A stretch of 64,000 nt of DNA, from NCBI GenBank assembly GCA_049516595.1, contig JBEKSY010000014.1, positions 10,388 to 74,387 of the forward strand. The letters run 5' to 3'. Each line of letters starts with the position of its first letter. The stretch's first letter is position 1. Under the pieces are notes generated by a model. The model was not told where the DNA came from. It worked only from the letters and a program-made list of their open reading frames with translations, and did not search any database. Below are positions 36,965 to 46,206 of the stretch, one piece after another. The DNA is from JBEKHT01 sp049516595. GTDB lineage: Bacteria; Chloroflexota; Anaerolineae; Anaerolineales; RBG-16-64-43. A program made the position numbers and the translations under genes.

Positions 36965-37804
36965 ATGAACGAAGCACCCGTTTCGCGTCCCGAGCTTTGG
37001 CGCGGCCGCCTGCAGCGGCTGCGAGCCCGCCTGCGCAAGGCGCTGCCGTTTGCTCTCGGGACAGCGGCGGCGCTGGTGGCGCTCCTGATCTACAGTCTTC
37101 TCTTTCCCGGGCCCCATCAGCTGACCGAGCGCGACGTGAACGACGCAGTCGCACAAGCCCTCGCCTCGGAGACGCCTCCCCCGGCTTTCTCTGAGCGCGT
37201 GTACGAGATCATTCAACCCTCGCTCGTTTTGATCCAAACCAAATCCCTCGCCGCAGATGGCGACCCAGAGACCGGCTTGGGGAGTGGTGTCGTCATTGAC
37301 GATAGCGGCGATATCCTGACGAGCCTGCACGTGGTCGCTCAATCCAGCGATATTAGTTTGACCTTCGCGGATGGCACGCAGTCGAGTGCGGAGGTGACGA
37401 CCCAGCAACCTTCGATTGACATCGCCATCCTGCGGGCGAGCCACCCTCCGGCGCAGCTTTACCCGGCCACGATTGGCAATCCGAACGCCATGCGCGTTGG
37501 CGACGAGGCGTATGTCGTCGGCAATCCGTTTGGCCTCTACGCATCGATGACGGCGGGAGTAATCTCTGGTTTCGATCGTTCTTTCCAACCCCCCAACAGC
37601 AATTTGGTGCTTCAAGGGCTCATTCAAATCGACTCCGCCGTGAATCCCGGCAATTCCGGAGGCCCGCTGCTCAATCGCGACGGAGAAGTCATCGGCATTG
37701 TCGAGGGGATAGTCAACCCGACTGGTCAAGATGTGTTCATCGGCATCGGTTTCGCCGTGCCGATTAACGTCGCCGGCTCAGCCTTCGGCTCCCCGCCGGA
37801 TTAG
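36965..37804 (+). CDS. Membrane-anchored trypsin-like serine protease without PDZ domain
   Basis: The 279-residue protein begins with a basic segment, then one membrane helix at about residues 27-46, then a trypsin-fold domain outside. The triad residues are His (TSLHVV near 120), Asp (PSIDIAIL near 154) and Ser (VNPGNSGGP near 230). It lacks the PDZ domain of HtrA. The ATG at 36965 follows GGAAGAG by about four bases; an in-frame start five codons upstream is less likely. It lies 90 bases before the moxR gene in the same direction and may be part of that unit. Confidence 0.9.
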   Translation: MNEAPVSRPELWRGRLQRLRARLRKALPFALGTAAALVALLIYSLLFPGPHQLTERDVNDAVAQALASETPPPAFSERVYEIIQPSLVLIQTKSLAADGDPETGLGSGVVIDDSGDILTSLHVVAQSSDISLTFADGTQSSAEVTTQQPSIDIAILRASHPPAQLYPATIGNPNAMRVGDEAYVVGNPFGLYASMTAGVISGFDRSFQPPNSNLVLQGLIQIDSAVNPGNSGGPLLNRDGEVIGIVEGIVNPTGQDVFIGIGFAVPINVAGSAFGSPPD

Positions 37805-37894
37805 GAGAAGGGTGATCCTGCGCCACAGGACCTAGCTGGCGGCTTTCAGCCTCAACGGGCGGGCGCTATCATCCAATTCTCAAGGAGGACTTCA

Positions 37895-38905
37895 GTGGAA
37901 GGAAGAACGGATCCTGAAAACAGAACGCCGATGGAACGCGTCCTGTACGAAGTGAAGAAAGTGATCGTTGGGCAGGATCACTTGCTGGAACGGTTGGCGG
38001 TCGCCCTGCTGGCACGCGGACATATCCTCGTGGAAGGGGTTCCGGGGCTGGCGAAGACGATGGCCATCAAGACGCTGGCGGAAGCGATTGGCGTCGAATT
38101 CAAGCGCATCCAGTTCACGCCGGATCTGGTGCCCGCCGATTTGATCGGCACACGCATCTACAACCAAAAAACAGGCGAATTCAATACCTCGCTGGGCCCG
38201 GTCTTCACCAACCTACTGCTCGCGGATGAAATCAACCGAGCGGCGGCGAAGGTGCAGAGCGCTCTGCTGGAGGTCATGCAGGAGCGGCAAGTGACGATCG
38301 GTCGCGAGACCCACAAAGTGCCGGATCCCTTCTTGGTGCTGGCCACGCAGAATCCCATCGAGACTGAAGGAACCTACCCGTTGCCCGAGGCGCAGGTGGA
38401 CCGCTTTATGCTCAAGGTGTTGGTCGGCTATCCGAGCACAACGGAGGAATTTGTTATCGTCGAGCGGATGACGGGCGCCTTGCAGGCCCTGCAGAAGGTT
38501 CTGACCAGCGCGCAATTGCTGCGGCTCCAGCAGGAAGCCGACCGAGTGTACGTCGACCCGGCGCTCATTGAGTTTGCCGTGCGCATGGTGACCGCGACCC
38601 GCAAGCCGGGAGAACTGGGCTTGAGTGAATTGGCAAAATACATCATGTTTGGCGCGAGCCCGCGCGCTTCCATTAACCTGATCCTCACCGCACGGGCCCT
38701 CGCTTTCGTGCGGGGACGCGACTACGTCCTGCCGCAAGACGTTCTGGACATGGCTCTGGACGTGATGCGCCACCGGCTCGTGCTTTCGTACGAGGCGCTT
38801 TCGGACAACGTGACTGCCGATATGCTGCTGCAAAAGATACTCGACCGAATTCCGATCCCTGTGGTGCCCTTGCATGAGCATGCCGACGTCCGCCTCAACG
38901 CCTGA
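37895..38905 (+). CDS. MoxR-family AAA ATPase
   Basis: The 336-residue ATPase has Walker A GVPGLAKT near residue 48, Walker B LLADEINRA near 108, sensor 1 ATQNPIE near 150 and the lid helix region to the end. MoxR proteins act as chaperones that assemble or activate partners carrying VWA domains. It begins with GTG, preceded by AAGGAGG at a normal distance. It is the first gene of a unit with DUF58 and two VWA proteins, overlapping DUF58 by about 30 bases. Confidence 0.95.
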   Translation: MEGRTDPENRTPMERVLYEVKKVIVGQDHLLERLAVALLARGHILVEGVPGLAKTMAIKTLAEAIGVEFKRIQFTPDLVPADLIGTRIYNQKTGEFNTSLGPVFTNLLLADEINRAAAKVQSALLEVMQERQVTIGRETHKVPDPFLVLATQNPIETEGTYPLPEAQVDRFMLKVLVGYPSTTEEFVIVERMTGALQALQKVLTSAQLLRLQQEADRVYVDPALIEFAVRMVTATRKPGELGLSELAKYIMFGASPRASINLILTARALAFVRGRDYVLPQDVLDMALDVMRHRLVLSYEALSDNVTADMLLQKILDRIPIPVVPLHEHADVRLNA

Positions 38906-39773
38906 ACGCATCCTACATCGTCTCGATTGGAAAGTCATACGCCGCCTGGACGGGGTTCTTCAAGGCGATTACCGCAGCCTCTTCTATGGCTACGGGGTGG
39001 ATTTTGCGGACCTGCGCGAATATCAACCCGGGGATGACATCCGCTATATGGATTGGAACGTGACCGCGCGAATGAACACGCCGTATGTGCGGCAGTACCA
39101 CGAAGACCGCGAGATCACAGCCTGGTTCCTCCTGGATCTCAGCCCTTCCGTCGATTTTGGCACGGTGGATAATCTGAAGCGGACGGTTCTGATTGACTTC
39201 GTGGTCACACTCGCGCGGCTGTTGACGCGTCACGGTAACCGCGTGGGTGCAGTTTTCTTTGGCTCCCGCGTCGAACGGACGATTCCGGCGCGAGGGGGGC
39301 GGATCCAGACGTTGCGCTTGGCCAATGATCTGCTCCGGCAGCCGCGCTTGCCTCGCGCTCCGTTTACGAACCTGAAGCCGCTGCTGGAATGGGGACTGCA
39401 CGCCATCAAGAGACGATCCCTGGTGTTTGTGGTCTCGGATTTCATCTGCGAGCCGGGCTGGGAGGCTCCCCTGAGCCTGCTCACCCGGAAGAACGAAGTC
39501 CTGGCGGTGCGCCTGTGGGATCCCCGGGAGATGGAACTTCCCGATATCGGTGCCGTTTTCATGGAGGATGCGGAGACGGGCGAACAGCTGTATGTGGACA
39601 CGCACGATGCGGGATTTCGGAGGCAGTTTGCAGAGGGCGCGTCGCGGCGCGAAGCTAATCTGGGGCGGGCATTTAAGCGTGCCGGGGTTGACGTGCTGTC
39701 GATCTCGACCGAAGAGGACCTGGTCAGCGCAATCGTGCGCTTCGCCAGCTCCAGGCAGCATCGCAGAAAGTAA
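38874..39773 (+). CDS. DUF58 domain protein
   Basis: The 299-residue protein has the DUF58 core: YGYGVDFADLREYQPGDDIRYMDWNVTAR near residues 38-66, and a VWA-like metal site start FLLDLSPSVDFG near 85-96. It lacks membrane segments. DUF58 proteins are usually encoded with MoxR ATPases and VWA membrane proteins, as here. The start may be the ATG at 38874 or 38880; both lie inside the moxR coding end. Confidence 0.93.
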   Translation: MSMPTSASTPERILHRLDWKVIRRLDGVLQGDYRSLFYGYGVDFADLREYQPGDDIRYMDWNVTARMNTPYVRQYHEDREITAWFLLDLSPSVDFGTVDNLKRTVLIDFVVTLARLLTRHGNRVGAVFFGSRVERTIPARGGRIQTLRLANDLLRQPRLPRAPFTNLKPLLEWGLHAIKRRSLVFVVSDFICEPGWEAPLSLLTRKNEVLAVRLWDPREMELPDIGAVFMEDAETGEQLYVDTHDAGFRRQFAEGASRREANLGRAFKRAGVDVLSISTEEDLVSAIVRFASSRQHRRK

Positions 39774-39787
39774 CTTCAGGCCTTCTC

Positions 39788-40804
39788 ATGTCCTTCCTCT
39801 GGCCCGCCGTGCTCTTCTTGCTGCTTCTGCTTCCGCTGGGGGTTGTGCTGTACTTGCGCTGGCAGCAGCAACGGTGGCGGCTTGCCGCCCGCTACGGCAA
39901 TTTTGGGCTCGTGCAGGAGACGGGGGGGCGCCGCTTGGGATGGCGCCGGCACATTCCTCCGGCTCTCTTTCTGACGGGCCTGGCGATCCTGACGATCGGA
40001 TTGGCGCGCCCGCAAACGGTTCTCAGTCTTCCCCGGGAAGAGGGCACGGTCATCTTAGCCTTCGACGTTTCCGGGAGCATGGCGGCGAGTGACGTCCAGC
40101 CCACTCGGATGGAGGCGGCGAAGGCGGCAGCGCGGGACTTCGTGCATCGACAGCCCACCAGCGTGCAGATCGGAGTTGTCGCCTTCAGTGACAGCGCCTT
40201 TTCGGTGCAGACGCCGACCGACAACCAGGATGCGATCCTAGCGGCGATCAACCGCCTTGCGCCGCAGCGCGGCACCTCGATCGCGCAGGGGCTTCTTGCT
40301 TCCCTCAATTCGATTGCCGTAGCCACGGGTCAGGCTGGGCAAGCACCGAATCTCTACTCGAACCTGCCGCCGAACCCTGCCCCTACGCCGACGCCGGTCC
40401 CTAAGGGAATGTACACGTCCGCCGTCATTATCCTGCTCAGCGACGGAGAGAACAACGAGAACCCGGATCCGCTGGTCCCAGCCCAGCTGGCAGCCACACG
40501 CGGCGTGCGCATCTACACAGTCGGGATTGGGAGTCCAGCGGGAACCACTCTGCACATCAACGGCTTTACTGTCCACACTCAGCTGGACGAGCTCACATTG
40601 AAACAGATTTCGCAGGTCACGGGGGGCACCTATTACAGCGCGCAGAGCGAGGAAGACTTGCGCACGATCTACGAAAACCTCGACCGCGAGCTCGTGGCCA
40701 AGCCGGAAAAGACGGAAGTCACATCTCTTTTTGCGGGAGCCAGCATCTTTCTCCTTCTGATCGGGGGTGCCTTGTCACTCCTGTGGTTCAGCCGCATGCC
40801 GTGA
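39788..40804 (+). CDS. BatA-like membrane protein with VWA domain (first copy)
   Basis: The 338-residue protein has membrane segments at about residues 5-23 and 57-73, then a VWA domain with the MIDAS motif DVSGSMAASD near 92-101, and a final membrane helix near 315-335. The loop APTPTPVPKG near 197-206 is Pro-rich. It belongs to the Bat/MoxR-associated aerotolerance-type module. It follows DUF58 by 14 bases and precedes a second VWA protein by 31 bases. Confidence 0.93.
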   Translation: MSFLWPAVLFLLLLLPLGVVLYLRWQQQRWRLAARYGNFGLVQETGGRRLGWRRHIPPALFLTGLAILTIGLARPQTVLSLPREEGTVILAFDVSGSMAASDVQPTRMEAAKAAARDFVHRQPTSVQIGVVAFSDSAFSVQTPTDNQDAILAAINRLAPQRGTSIAQGLLASLNSIAVATGQAGQAPNLYSNLPPNPAPTPTPVPKGMYTSAVIILLSDGENNENPDPLVPAQLAATRGVRIYTVGIGSPAGTTLHINGFTVHTQLDELTLKQISQVTGGTYYSAQSEEDLRTIYENLDRELVAKPEKTEVTSLFAGASIFLLLIGGALSLLWFSRMP

Positions 40805-40835
40805 TGCGGATGGCGAATACCTAAAGGTGCCCGAG

Positions 40836-41951
40836 ATGCAACGGATCGACTTCCTTTGGCCCGGCTTTCTCGCCTTGCTGGCGTTGATTCCTCTGATCGT
40901 CGCGGCTTATGTTCTGGTCCTGCGGCGGCGCCGGCGATTTGCGGTGCGCTTCTCCAGCTTGGCTTTGGTGCGGGAGGCGATTCCCCGCCAGTCCTGGCTG
41001 CGGCGCCATCTGCCATTTGCCCTGTTTCTCCTCGCTCTGGCGAGCCTGGTGATCGCTCTGGGACGCCCGGCGGCTGTCGTGAGTCTTCCCAGCGGACAAA
41101 CCACGGTCATCCTCACCCTGGATGTTTCCGGAAGCATGCGCTCGACAGACATTCAGCCCTCGCGTCTGGGGGCGGCAGAGGCTGCCGCGCTGTCGTTCAT
41201 TCAGCGCCAGAAAGCCACCACCCAAATCGGGATCGTCGCGTTCTCTGAGTTCGCGGAACTGATCCAAGCGCCCACGACGGATCAGGAAGCATTGCAAGCT
41301 GCGATCGAGAGCTTGACTACCGGACGCCGGACGGCGATCGGCAGTGGCATTCTCAAGTCGTTGGACGCGATTGCCGAGGTGGACAAGAACGTTGCGCCGA
41401 GCGTGACCGATCCCTCCTCCGGGGTCGAGCCCCCACCGGTGGCCCCAGGGGCCTACGCGCCCGACATCATTGTGCTGCTGACTGATGGGGTGAGCAATGC
41501 AGGTCCAGCGCCGCTCGATGCCGCCAAGCAGGCGATGGACCGGGGGGTTCGCATCTACACGATCGGCTTTGGTACGGCCAACGGATTCATGCCATTCGGC
41601 GGCCAAGCCCCCCAGGGTGGCGGCCTGTTTGGAAATGGGGGCGGATTTGGCGGGGGCAATCCAGGTTTCGGTGGGCAGGGGTTTGGCGGCGGAGGATTTG
41701 GAGGAGGATTTGGAGGAGGATTTCGCACTGGAATTGACGAGGCGACCCTAAAGCAAATTGCCTCGATGACCGGCGGAACTTATCACTCCGCAGCAAGTGC
41801 GAGTGAATTGCAGAGTGTTTTCCAGGATCTCCCGACCTATCTGGTTACCAAACACGAGCTTCAGGAACTCAGCGTGATCTTTGCGGCCCTGGGCGCGCTC
41901 CTGGCACTGGCAGCGATCAGCCTCTCCCTGGTCTGGCACCCACTGCCCTGA
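40836..41951 (+). CDS. BatA-like membrane protein with VWA domain and Gly-rich insert (second copy)
   Basis: The 371-residue protein is a paralogue of the preceding gene with the same membrane plan and a MIDAS motif DVSGSMRSTD near residues 97-106. It differs by a Gly-Phe-rich insert at about residues 255-295 (repeats of GFGGG) between the last strands of the VWA domain. The DNA there shows tandem GGAGGATTT-type units. The ATG at 40836 has AAAGGTG upstream. It ends the operon. Confidence 0.92.
   Translation: MQRIDFLWPGFLALLALIPLIVAAYVLVLRRRRRFAVRFSSLALVREAIPRQSWLRRHLPFALFLLALASLVIALGRPAAVVSLPSGQTTVILTLDVSGSMRSTDIQPSRLGAAEAAALSFIQRQKATTQIGIVAFSEFAELIQAPTTDQEALQAAIESLTTGRRTAIGSGILKSLDAIAEVDKNVAPSVTDPSSGVEPPPVAPGAYAPDIIVLLTDGVSNAGPAPLDAAKQAMDRGVRIYTIGFGTANGFMPFGGQAPQGGGLFGNGGGFGGGNPGFGGQGFGGGGFGGGFGGGFRTGIDEATLKQIASMTGGTYHSAASASELQSVFQDLPTYLVTKHELQELSVIFAALGALLALAAISLSLVWHPLP
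41690..41725 (+). repeat. Short tandem GGAGGATTT-type repeats in the VWA gene
   Basis: About three units with the core GGAGGATTTGG encode the Gly-Gly-Phe repeats. The array could vary in length by slippage in steps of a codon multiple. Confidence 0.6.
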
Positions 41952-42497
41952 GAGCCTCTACTTCCTCGATTGACCCTCCAATCGATTCTGTCTTGGATCG
42001 CGGCCGATAATGCATGGTTCGCTGGGTTCGTGATATCGGTCGTCCTCGACGTTGACGCATGCCAGCACGCCTTCCCGAGTTGTCCTCGGATGAGCGGCGA
42101 GATGCTAGCTACCAGAATGTGGCAGACTGTTGCGCTCCTTTGTCGAACGACGTAGAGTAGCCTGGCAAGCTGGCTCAAGGGTTTTCAAGCCCCGAAAAGC
42201 AAATGGTGAGCCAGGATCCTAGCAGGACTCACCTCCAACCGCATCGAAAACCATGTCGTCCTATTGAACTCCCCAGGCCACTGAGCTCTTGTCCCTCTGA
42301 GGTTCCAGGGAACGAGGGGCCGGGGAGGAAAATCGGAGCAGGGTAGCTGTCAGGGACGCAGATAGGCGAGGAGGGGCAAAGCTTAGGAGCCTGGTGAGGA
42401 ACGCGAGGGGGAGTCCCCTCTTTTTCCGACCTCCCACCCTGATCCCGGGCGGATGGTCGGTGGAACCTTCTGCTTTGTGCACCCCCAAAGAAGAACC
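41952..42497. other. Convergent gene-free stretch between the VWA operon and acyl-CoA ligase
   Basis: No gene was recognised. The acyl-CoA ligase terminator lies at its right end; a terminator for the VWA operon was not found. Confidence 0.45.
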
Positions 42498-42530
42498 GAG
42501 GGGCGACTCCTCCTGCGGAAGTCGCCTCTC
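42498..42530 (-). terminator. Rho-independent terminator of the acyl-CoA ligase
   Basis: GAGAGGCGACT pairs with AGTCGCCCCTC (11 bp, one G-U) across an 11-base loop. The minus strand continues with GGTTCTTCTTT. It begins 22 bases after the stop. Confidence 0.75.
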
Positions 42531-42551
42531 AATTCTCCGCGATCCGGGTTG

Positions 42552-44183
42552 CTACTTGTGTGCCGCCGCGTGCCGGCTGCGCAGCAGCTTCTTATCTATC
42601 TTCGCAACGCTGGTCTTGGGGATCTCGTCGACGAAGACATAGCTGTCGGGCACCGACCAGTTGGTGATAACGCCTTCCTTCACATACTTGTTCAGGTGGC
42701 CTTTGAGCTCCTCTGCGGTCAGCTTGTTCTTGAACCCTTCCCGCGCCACGATGATGGCCTGCGGGCGCTCACCCCACTTCTCGTCGGGAATTCCGATGAC
42801 CGCCGCCTCCGACACGCCCTCGTGCAGGCTGAGGAGATTCTCTAGCTCCAGGGAGACAATCCACTCGCCCCCGCTCTTGATCACATCCTTGAGGCGGTCG
42901 ACGATTTGGACATACCCGTATTCGTCGACGTTCGCCACATCCCCCGTGTGCATCCATCCGCCCGCCCACAACTCCTCCGAGCGTTGGGGCTCCTTGAAAT
43001 AGGCTGGGGTCAACCACGGGGCCCGCACGACGATCTCGCCTGTCTCTTTGCCGTCCCGGGCCACCTCCTTGCCCGTGGTGTCGACCACCTTCAAGTCGAC
43101 CAGGGGGATGACAAACCCAGTCTTGATCGCCCAGTCCAGGCGCTTCTCCTCGCCCCAGTCCTTTTCCATGAATGGTTTGAGATTGGCAATGGTGAGGACC
43201 GGGCAGGTCTCGGACAGGCCGTAGCCGGCGTACACCTTGATTCCCAGTTTGGTCGCCTCCATCGCCAAGCCTTTGGGCAGTCTGGCTCCGCCGATGATCA
43301 CCTTCCAGCGGCTCAGGTCGGCTTTTCTCACTTCAGGAGCGGTGACGATGGTTTGCAGAATGGTCGGGACGCAGTGGCTGAAGGTCACCTTCTCGCCCAG
43401 GATGAGGCGCAGGAGCATCGGAGGCTCATACTTACCGGGATAAACCTGCTTGAGGCCGAACAGGGTGGCGACATACGGCATGCCCCAGGCATGGACGTGG
43501 AACATGGGCGTGATCGGCATGTACACGTCGGTCTTGTTCACCCCACCAAAGTTGCCCAGAGCCGAAAGAGTGATCGCGCCGCTCAGGGTATGCAGGCTCA
43601 GCTGCCGGTGCGTGAAGAAGACTCCCTTGGGTTGGCCCGTCGTCCCGGTGGTGTAGGATTGGGTCGCCAGGGTGTCCTCGTCGAAGTCAGGCAACTCCGA
43701 GAGAGGAGAGGCGCCCTCCAGAAGCTCTTCGTACTCCGCGTCCACCCACTTGATGGCTGGCTTCTCCTTCTTGTCGGTGATGAGGATGTACTTGCGAATC
43801 CCAGGCACCTTGGCGCGCAGGGCTTCCGCCAGCGGAAGAAAATCCTCGTGGAATATCAGCACTTCGTCTTCTGCATGGCCCACGGTGTATAGCAGATCGC
43901 CGGGTGCCAGCCGGGGGTTGATGGTATGCAGGACCGCACCCACGCCGGGAATGCCGAAATACATCTCCAGGTATCGGTGGCTGTCCCATTCGATAACCCC
44001 GACCCGGGTTCCTTTCTTCACTCCGAGCGCCACCAAGGCGCCACCCAGCCGGAGCACACGTTGGTACATTGTGCTGTAGGTGTGGCGAACCTGGTCGCGA
44101 TAGATGATCTCCTGATCAGGCGCCCATGCCACACCCTGCTGGAGAATGCGCTTGAGCAGCAACTGGTAATCATACGCAGCCAT
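42552..44183 (-). CDS. Long/medium-chain fatty acid--CoA ligase (AMP-forming)
   Basis: The 543-residue protein is a full-length ANL-superfamily ligase. The P-loop is SYTTGTTGQPKG near residues 178-189, the adenine motif YGLSET near 322, and the GWMHTGD motif near 412; the C-terminal catalytic lysine lies in KTSVAKIDKK near residue 527. It resembles the medium-chain/long-chain acyl-CoA synthetases related to AlkK; fatty acid chain length cannot be told. GGAGGG precedes the ATG. It has a long leader with a promoter and an attenuator-like hairpin. Confidence 0.95.
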   Translation of the reverse strand: MAAYDYQLLLKRILQQGVAWAPDQEIIYRDQVRHTYSTMYQRVLRLGGALVALGVKKGTRVGVIEWDSHRYLEMYFGIPGVGAVLHTINPRLAPGDLLYTVGHAEDEVLIFHEDFLPLAEALRAKVPGIRKYILITDKKEKPAIKWVDAEYEELLEGASPLSELPDFDEDTLATQSYTTGTTGQPKGVFFTHRQLSLHTLSGAITLSALGNFGGVNKTDVYMPITPMFHVHAWGMPYVATLFGLKQVYPGKYEPPMLLRLILGEKVTFSHCVPTILQTIVTAPEVRKADLSRWKVIIGGARLPKGLAMEATKLGIKVYAGYGLSETCPVLTIANLKPFMEKDWGEEKRLDWAIKTGFVIPLVDLKVVDTTGKEVARDGKETGEIVVRAPWLTPAYFKEPQRSEELWAGGWMHTGDVANVDEYGYVQIVDRLKDVIKSGGEWIVSLELENLLSLHEGVSEAAVIGIPDEKWGERPQAIIVAREGFKNKLTAEELKGHLNKYVKEGVITNWSVPDSYVFVDEIPKTSVAKIDKKLLRSRHAAAHK

Positions 44184-44471
44184 TCTTTCTCTCCCTCCTG
44201 GTCTACAAGTGACTCCTCTTTCCCGGAGCTCCTCGATGCTCGAGCTTCAGGTCAAACTTGCCAGTCTTGCGCCCATGCCTCCTTCCCTTCTTGTTGACAG
44301 TCCTCTGTCGCGATCCCCTTGCGCTGTCCATACGATGCCACCGATTGCGAGCCGAGGAAAGCAAAAGGGTCCCCCTGGGGGGGACCCCCGCACTATCGAA
44401 GAGAAAGGAGGACCCGATCACACGGAGCGAGCCACCGCTGTTGGTGCACCTCGCCTCCTGCCGCACTTTCC
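44184..44471 (-). promoter_or_regulatory. Long structured 5' leader of the acyl-CoA ligase transcript
   Basis: From the predicted transcription start near 44471 to the ATG is about 290 bases. Near its start a stem-loop (44424-44458, GGAG-CGAG paired with CTCG-CTCC around CACC-AACAGC-GGTG) is followed by a strong terminator hairpin. A GGGTCCTCC segment (44407-44415) can pair with the 3' arm of that hairpin in place of its own 5' arm, giving a plausible antiterminator. I do not recognise a known riboswitch class. Confidence 0.45.
44363..44387 (-). terminator. Intrinsic terminator hairpin inside the acyl-CoA ligase leader
   Basis: A perfect GGGTCCCCC/GGGGGACCC stem with a 3-base loop is followed by TTTTGCTTT on the minus strand. 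It lies about 85-105 bases after the promoter and 180 bases before the start codon, so it would either attenuate the gene or end a short RNA. Confidence 0.65.
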
Positions 44472-44478
44472 CAGGGCT

Positions 44479-44506
44479 AGTATAGCGCCAGAGCCCGCTA
44501 AGTCAA
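44479..44506 (-). promoter_or_regulatory. Sigma-70-type promoter of the acyl-CoA ligase leader
   Basis: TTGACT, a 16-base spacer and TATACT. Each box differs from consensus by one base, making it the clearest promoter in the window. Confidence 0.75.
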
Positions 44507-45450
44507 GCAAATCCAATGAGCGGGACAACTGGAGAGCCCCTCGGCTCGCTGAATCGATCGTGCCTGACCCTTCAGGGAAAACTCCCGTCTTCCCGGCATG
44601 CCGGGGCTCAACCTAGCTATCGTCTCTCCAGGGTGCCGAGGCCGGGAGAGAGCCCTTGGCGAAGTTCCAGAGGCCGGGCACGCGGGTCTGCATCAACGAT
44701 CCGGCCAACAGAATCCGCTATGATTTCCGACGGGCATCCCCATGCCGGAAGGATCGGGAGCAATTGGTCCTGGGTTTCAAGCAAATAGGTTTTCCCGCCT
44801 TTCCCATTCCGGGGACATTGCGCTGGTCTTAGGGTGTCGAATTGTCTTGGGTGGCGGACCTTTTGCAGAGTACTCTTGGATCGGGTTGTGGGAAGGACCG
44901 CGGCTCGGGCCATCCGGCAGGAATTGCACGCATCGTGAGAGCAAACCCCGCCAGTCATGGCGGTCGTGACCATATACTGACTGGGTCCAGATGCCTTCCA
45001 ATCGACACTAGGCGTAACTTGCCGGAGGGGCAGGGCGCGTTTCTGTCTCGTGACTGCCTCGGGCTCAATTCGGTGGAAGGTGGATGCTCAGGCCCGTTGT
45101 TGTTTGCCAGGCGCGGGAGATGTGACCGCAGCAATAGGATCCGCTTCGGCTCTTGAATCAAGCAGGTCTCGACGGGAGACTTGGCAGGCCGGGGAGGCTA
45201 GGATTGGGCTGATCGGATCGACAAGGAAGGGGCCCTGACCTCCTGGGGATCTCCTCTCTTGCTTGAACCGTGGCACAATAGCCGAAATGGGCCCCGCCTC
45301 CAAGTGGGCTGGATTCTTGGATGGATTCGGACAATCGATTAGGGAGCCTGCCCAGCAGAATCATGATGAGAGGCTGGCCGGGATTTGGGAGGCACTTTCA
45401 GTCGCTCGCCGCGGGTGTCCGTTCATTCTCTTGCTGCTCAACCTAAGCTC
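44507..45450. other. Divergent gene-free stretch before the second GRE pair
   Basis: No gene was recognised. The promoter of the second GRE pair must be here but was not found. Confidence 0.45.
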
Positions 45451-46206
45451 ATGGCCACCGGCTCCGTTTTCGACGTCAGGGAGTTTACGGTTCATGACGG
45501 GCCGGGAATCCGCACCACGGTCTTCTTGAAAGGTTGTCCTCTTCGATGTGCCTGGTGCCACAACCCGGAGGGTCAGTCGCGGGACCCGCAGCCGATGAGA
45601 AGCCGGGCCGGGACTCGACAGGTAGGGATCGAGTATGCCTCTGGTGAGCTGGCCGACATCCTGAATCGTCAGTCTGTGATCCTGCGCCCGAATGAGGGCG
45701 GGGTTACTTTTTCGGGGGGTGAGCCGCTGATGCAGGCCGGTTTTGTTGCGGAGGTGATTGATCGACTGGAGGATTTGCATGTGCTGTTGGACACCTCGGG
45801 CTACGGCACCGAACGTGATCTGCGCCTGCTTTTGGATCGCGTCGACATGGTGTATTACGATTTGAAACTGATTGATGAAGGAGCGCACATCCACCACACC
45901 GGGTGCTCCAACCGTCCAATTCTGAGCAATCTGCAGGTGCTGAGCAGGAGCGGCGTCCCGTTTGTCGTGCGCGTACCCCTCGTGCCGGGGCTGACGGATA
46001 CGGATGAGAACTTGGCCGGGATCGCCCAGGCGATCAAGAACCTGCCCGGGCTGATGCATGTCGATCTCCTTCCGTACAACCGCGCGGCGGGAGCGAAGTA
46101 CGGGGCGGCGGGAATGGAGTTTCACCCCGAGTACGATGAGGCTCATCCGGTCCGTGTGAATAGCCGAGTGTTCCTCGAGGCTGGAATGAAGGTGCGTCTG
46201 GCATGA
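45451..46206 (+). CDS. Glycyl radical enzyme activating protein (radical SAM, short form)
   Basis: The 251-residue radical SAM enzyme has C29-x3-C33-x2-C36 (CPLRCAWC) and VTFSGGEPLMQ near residues 90-100. It lacks the ferredoxin insert found in the other activase of this window and is thus shaped like pyruvate formate-lyase activase. The ATG at 45451 (MATGSVF) aligns with the start of the other activase; the ribosome binding site is weak. Its stop overlaps the start of the GRE gene (ATGA), so this pair is coupled in activase-first order, opposite to the first pair. Confidence 0.93.
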   Translation: MATGSVFDVREFTVHDGPGIRTTVFLKGCPLRCAWCHNPEGQSRDPQPMRSRAGTRQVGIEYASGELADILNRQSVILRPNEGGVTFSGGEPLMQAGFVAEVIDRLEDLHVLLDTSGYGTERDLRLLLDRVDMVYYDLKLIDEGAHIHHTGCSNRPILSNLQVLSRSGVPFVVRVPLVPGLTDTDENLAGIAQAIKNLPGLMHVDLLPYNRAAGAKYGAAGMEFHPEYDEAHPVRVNSRVFLEAGMKVRLA

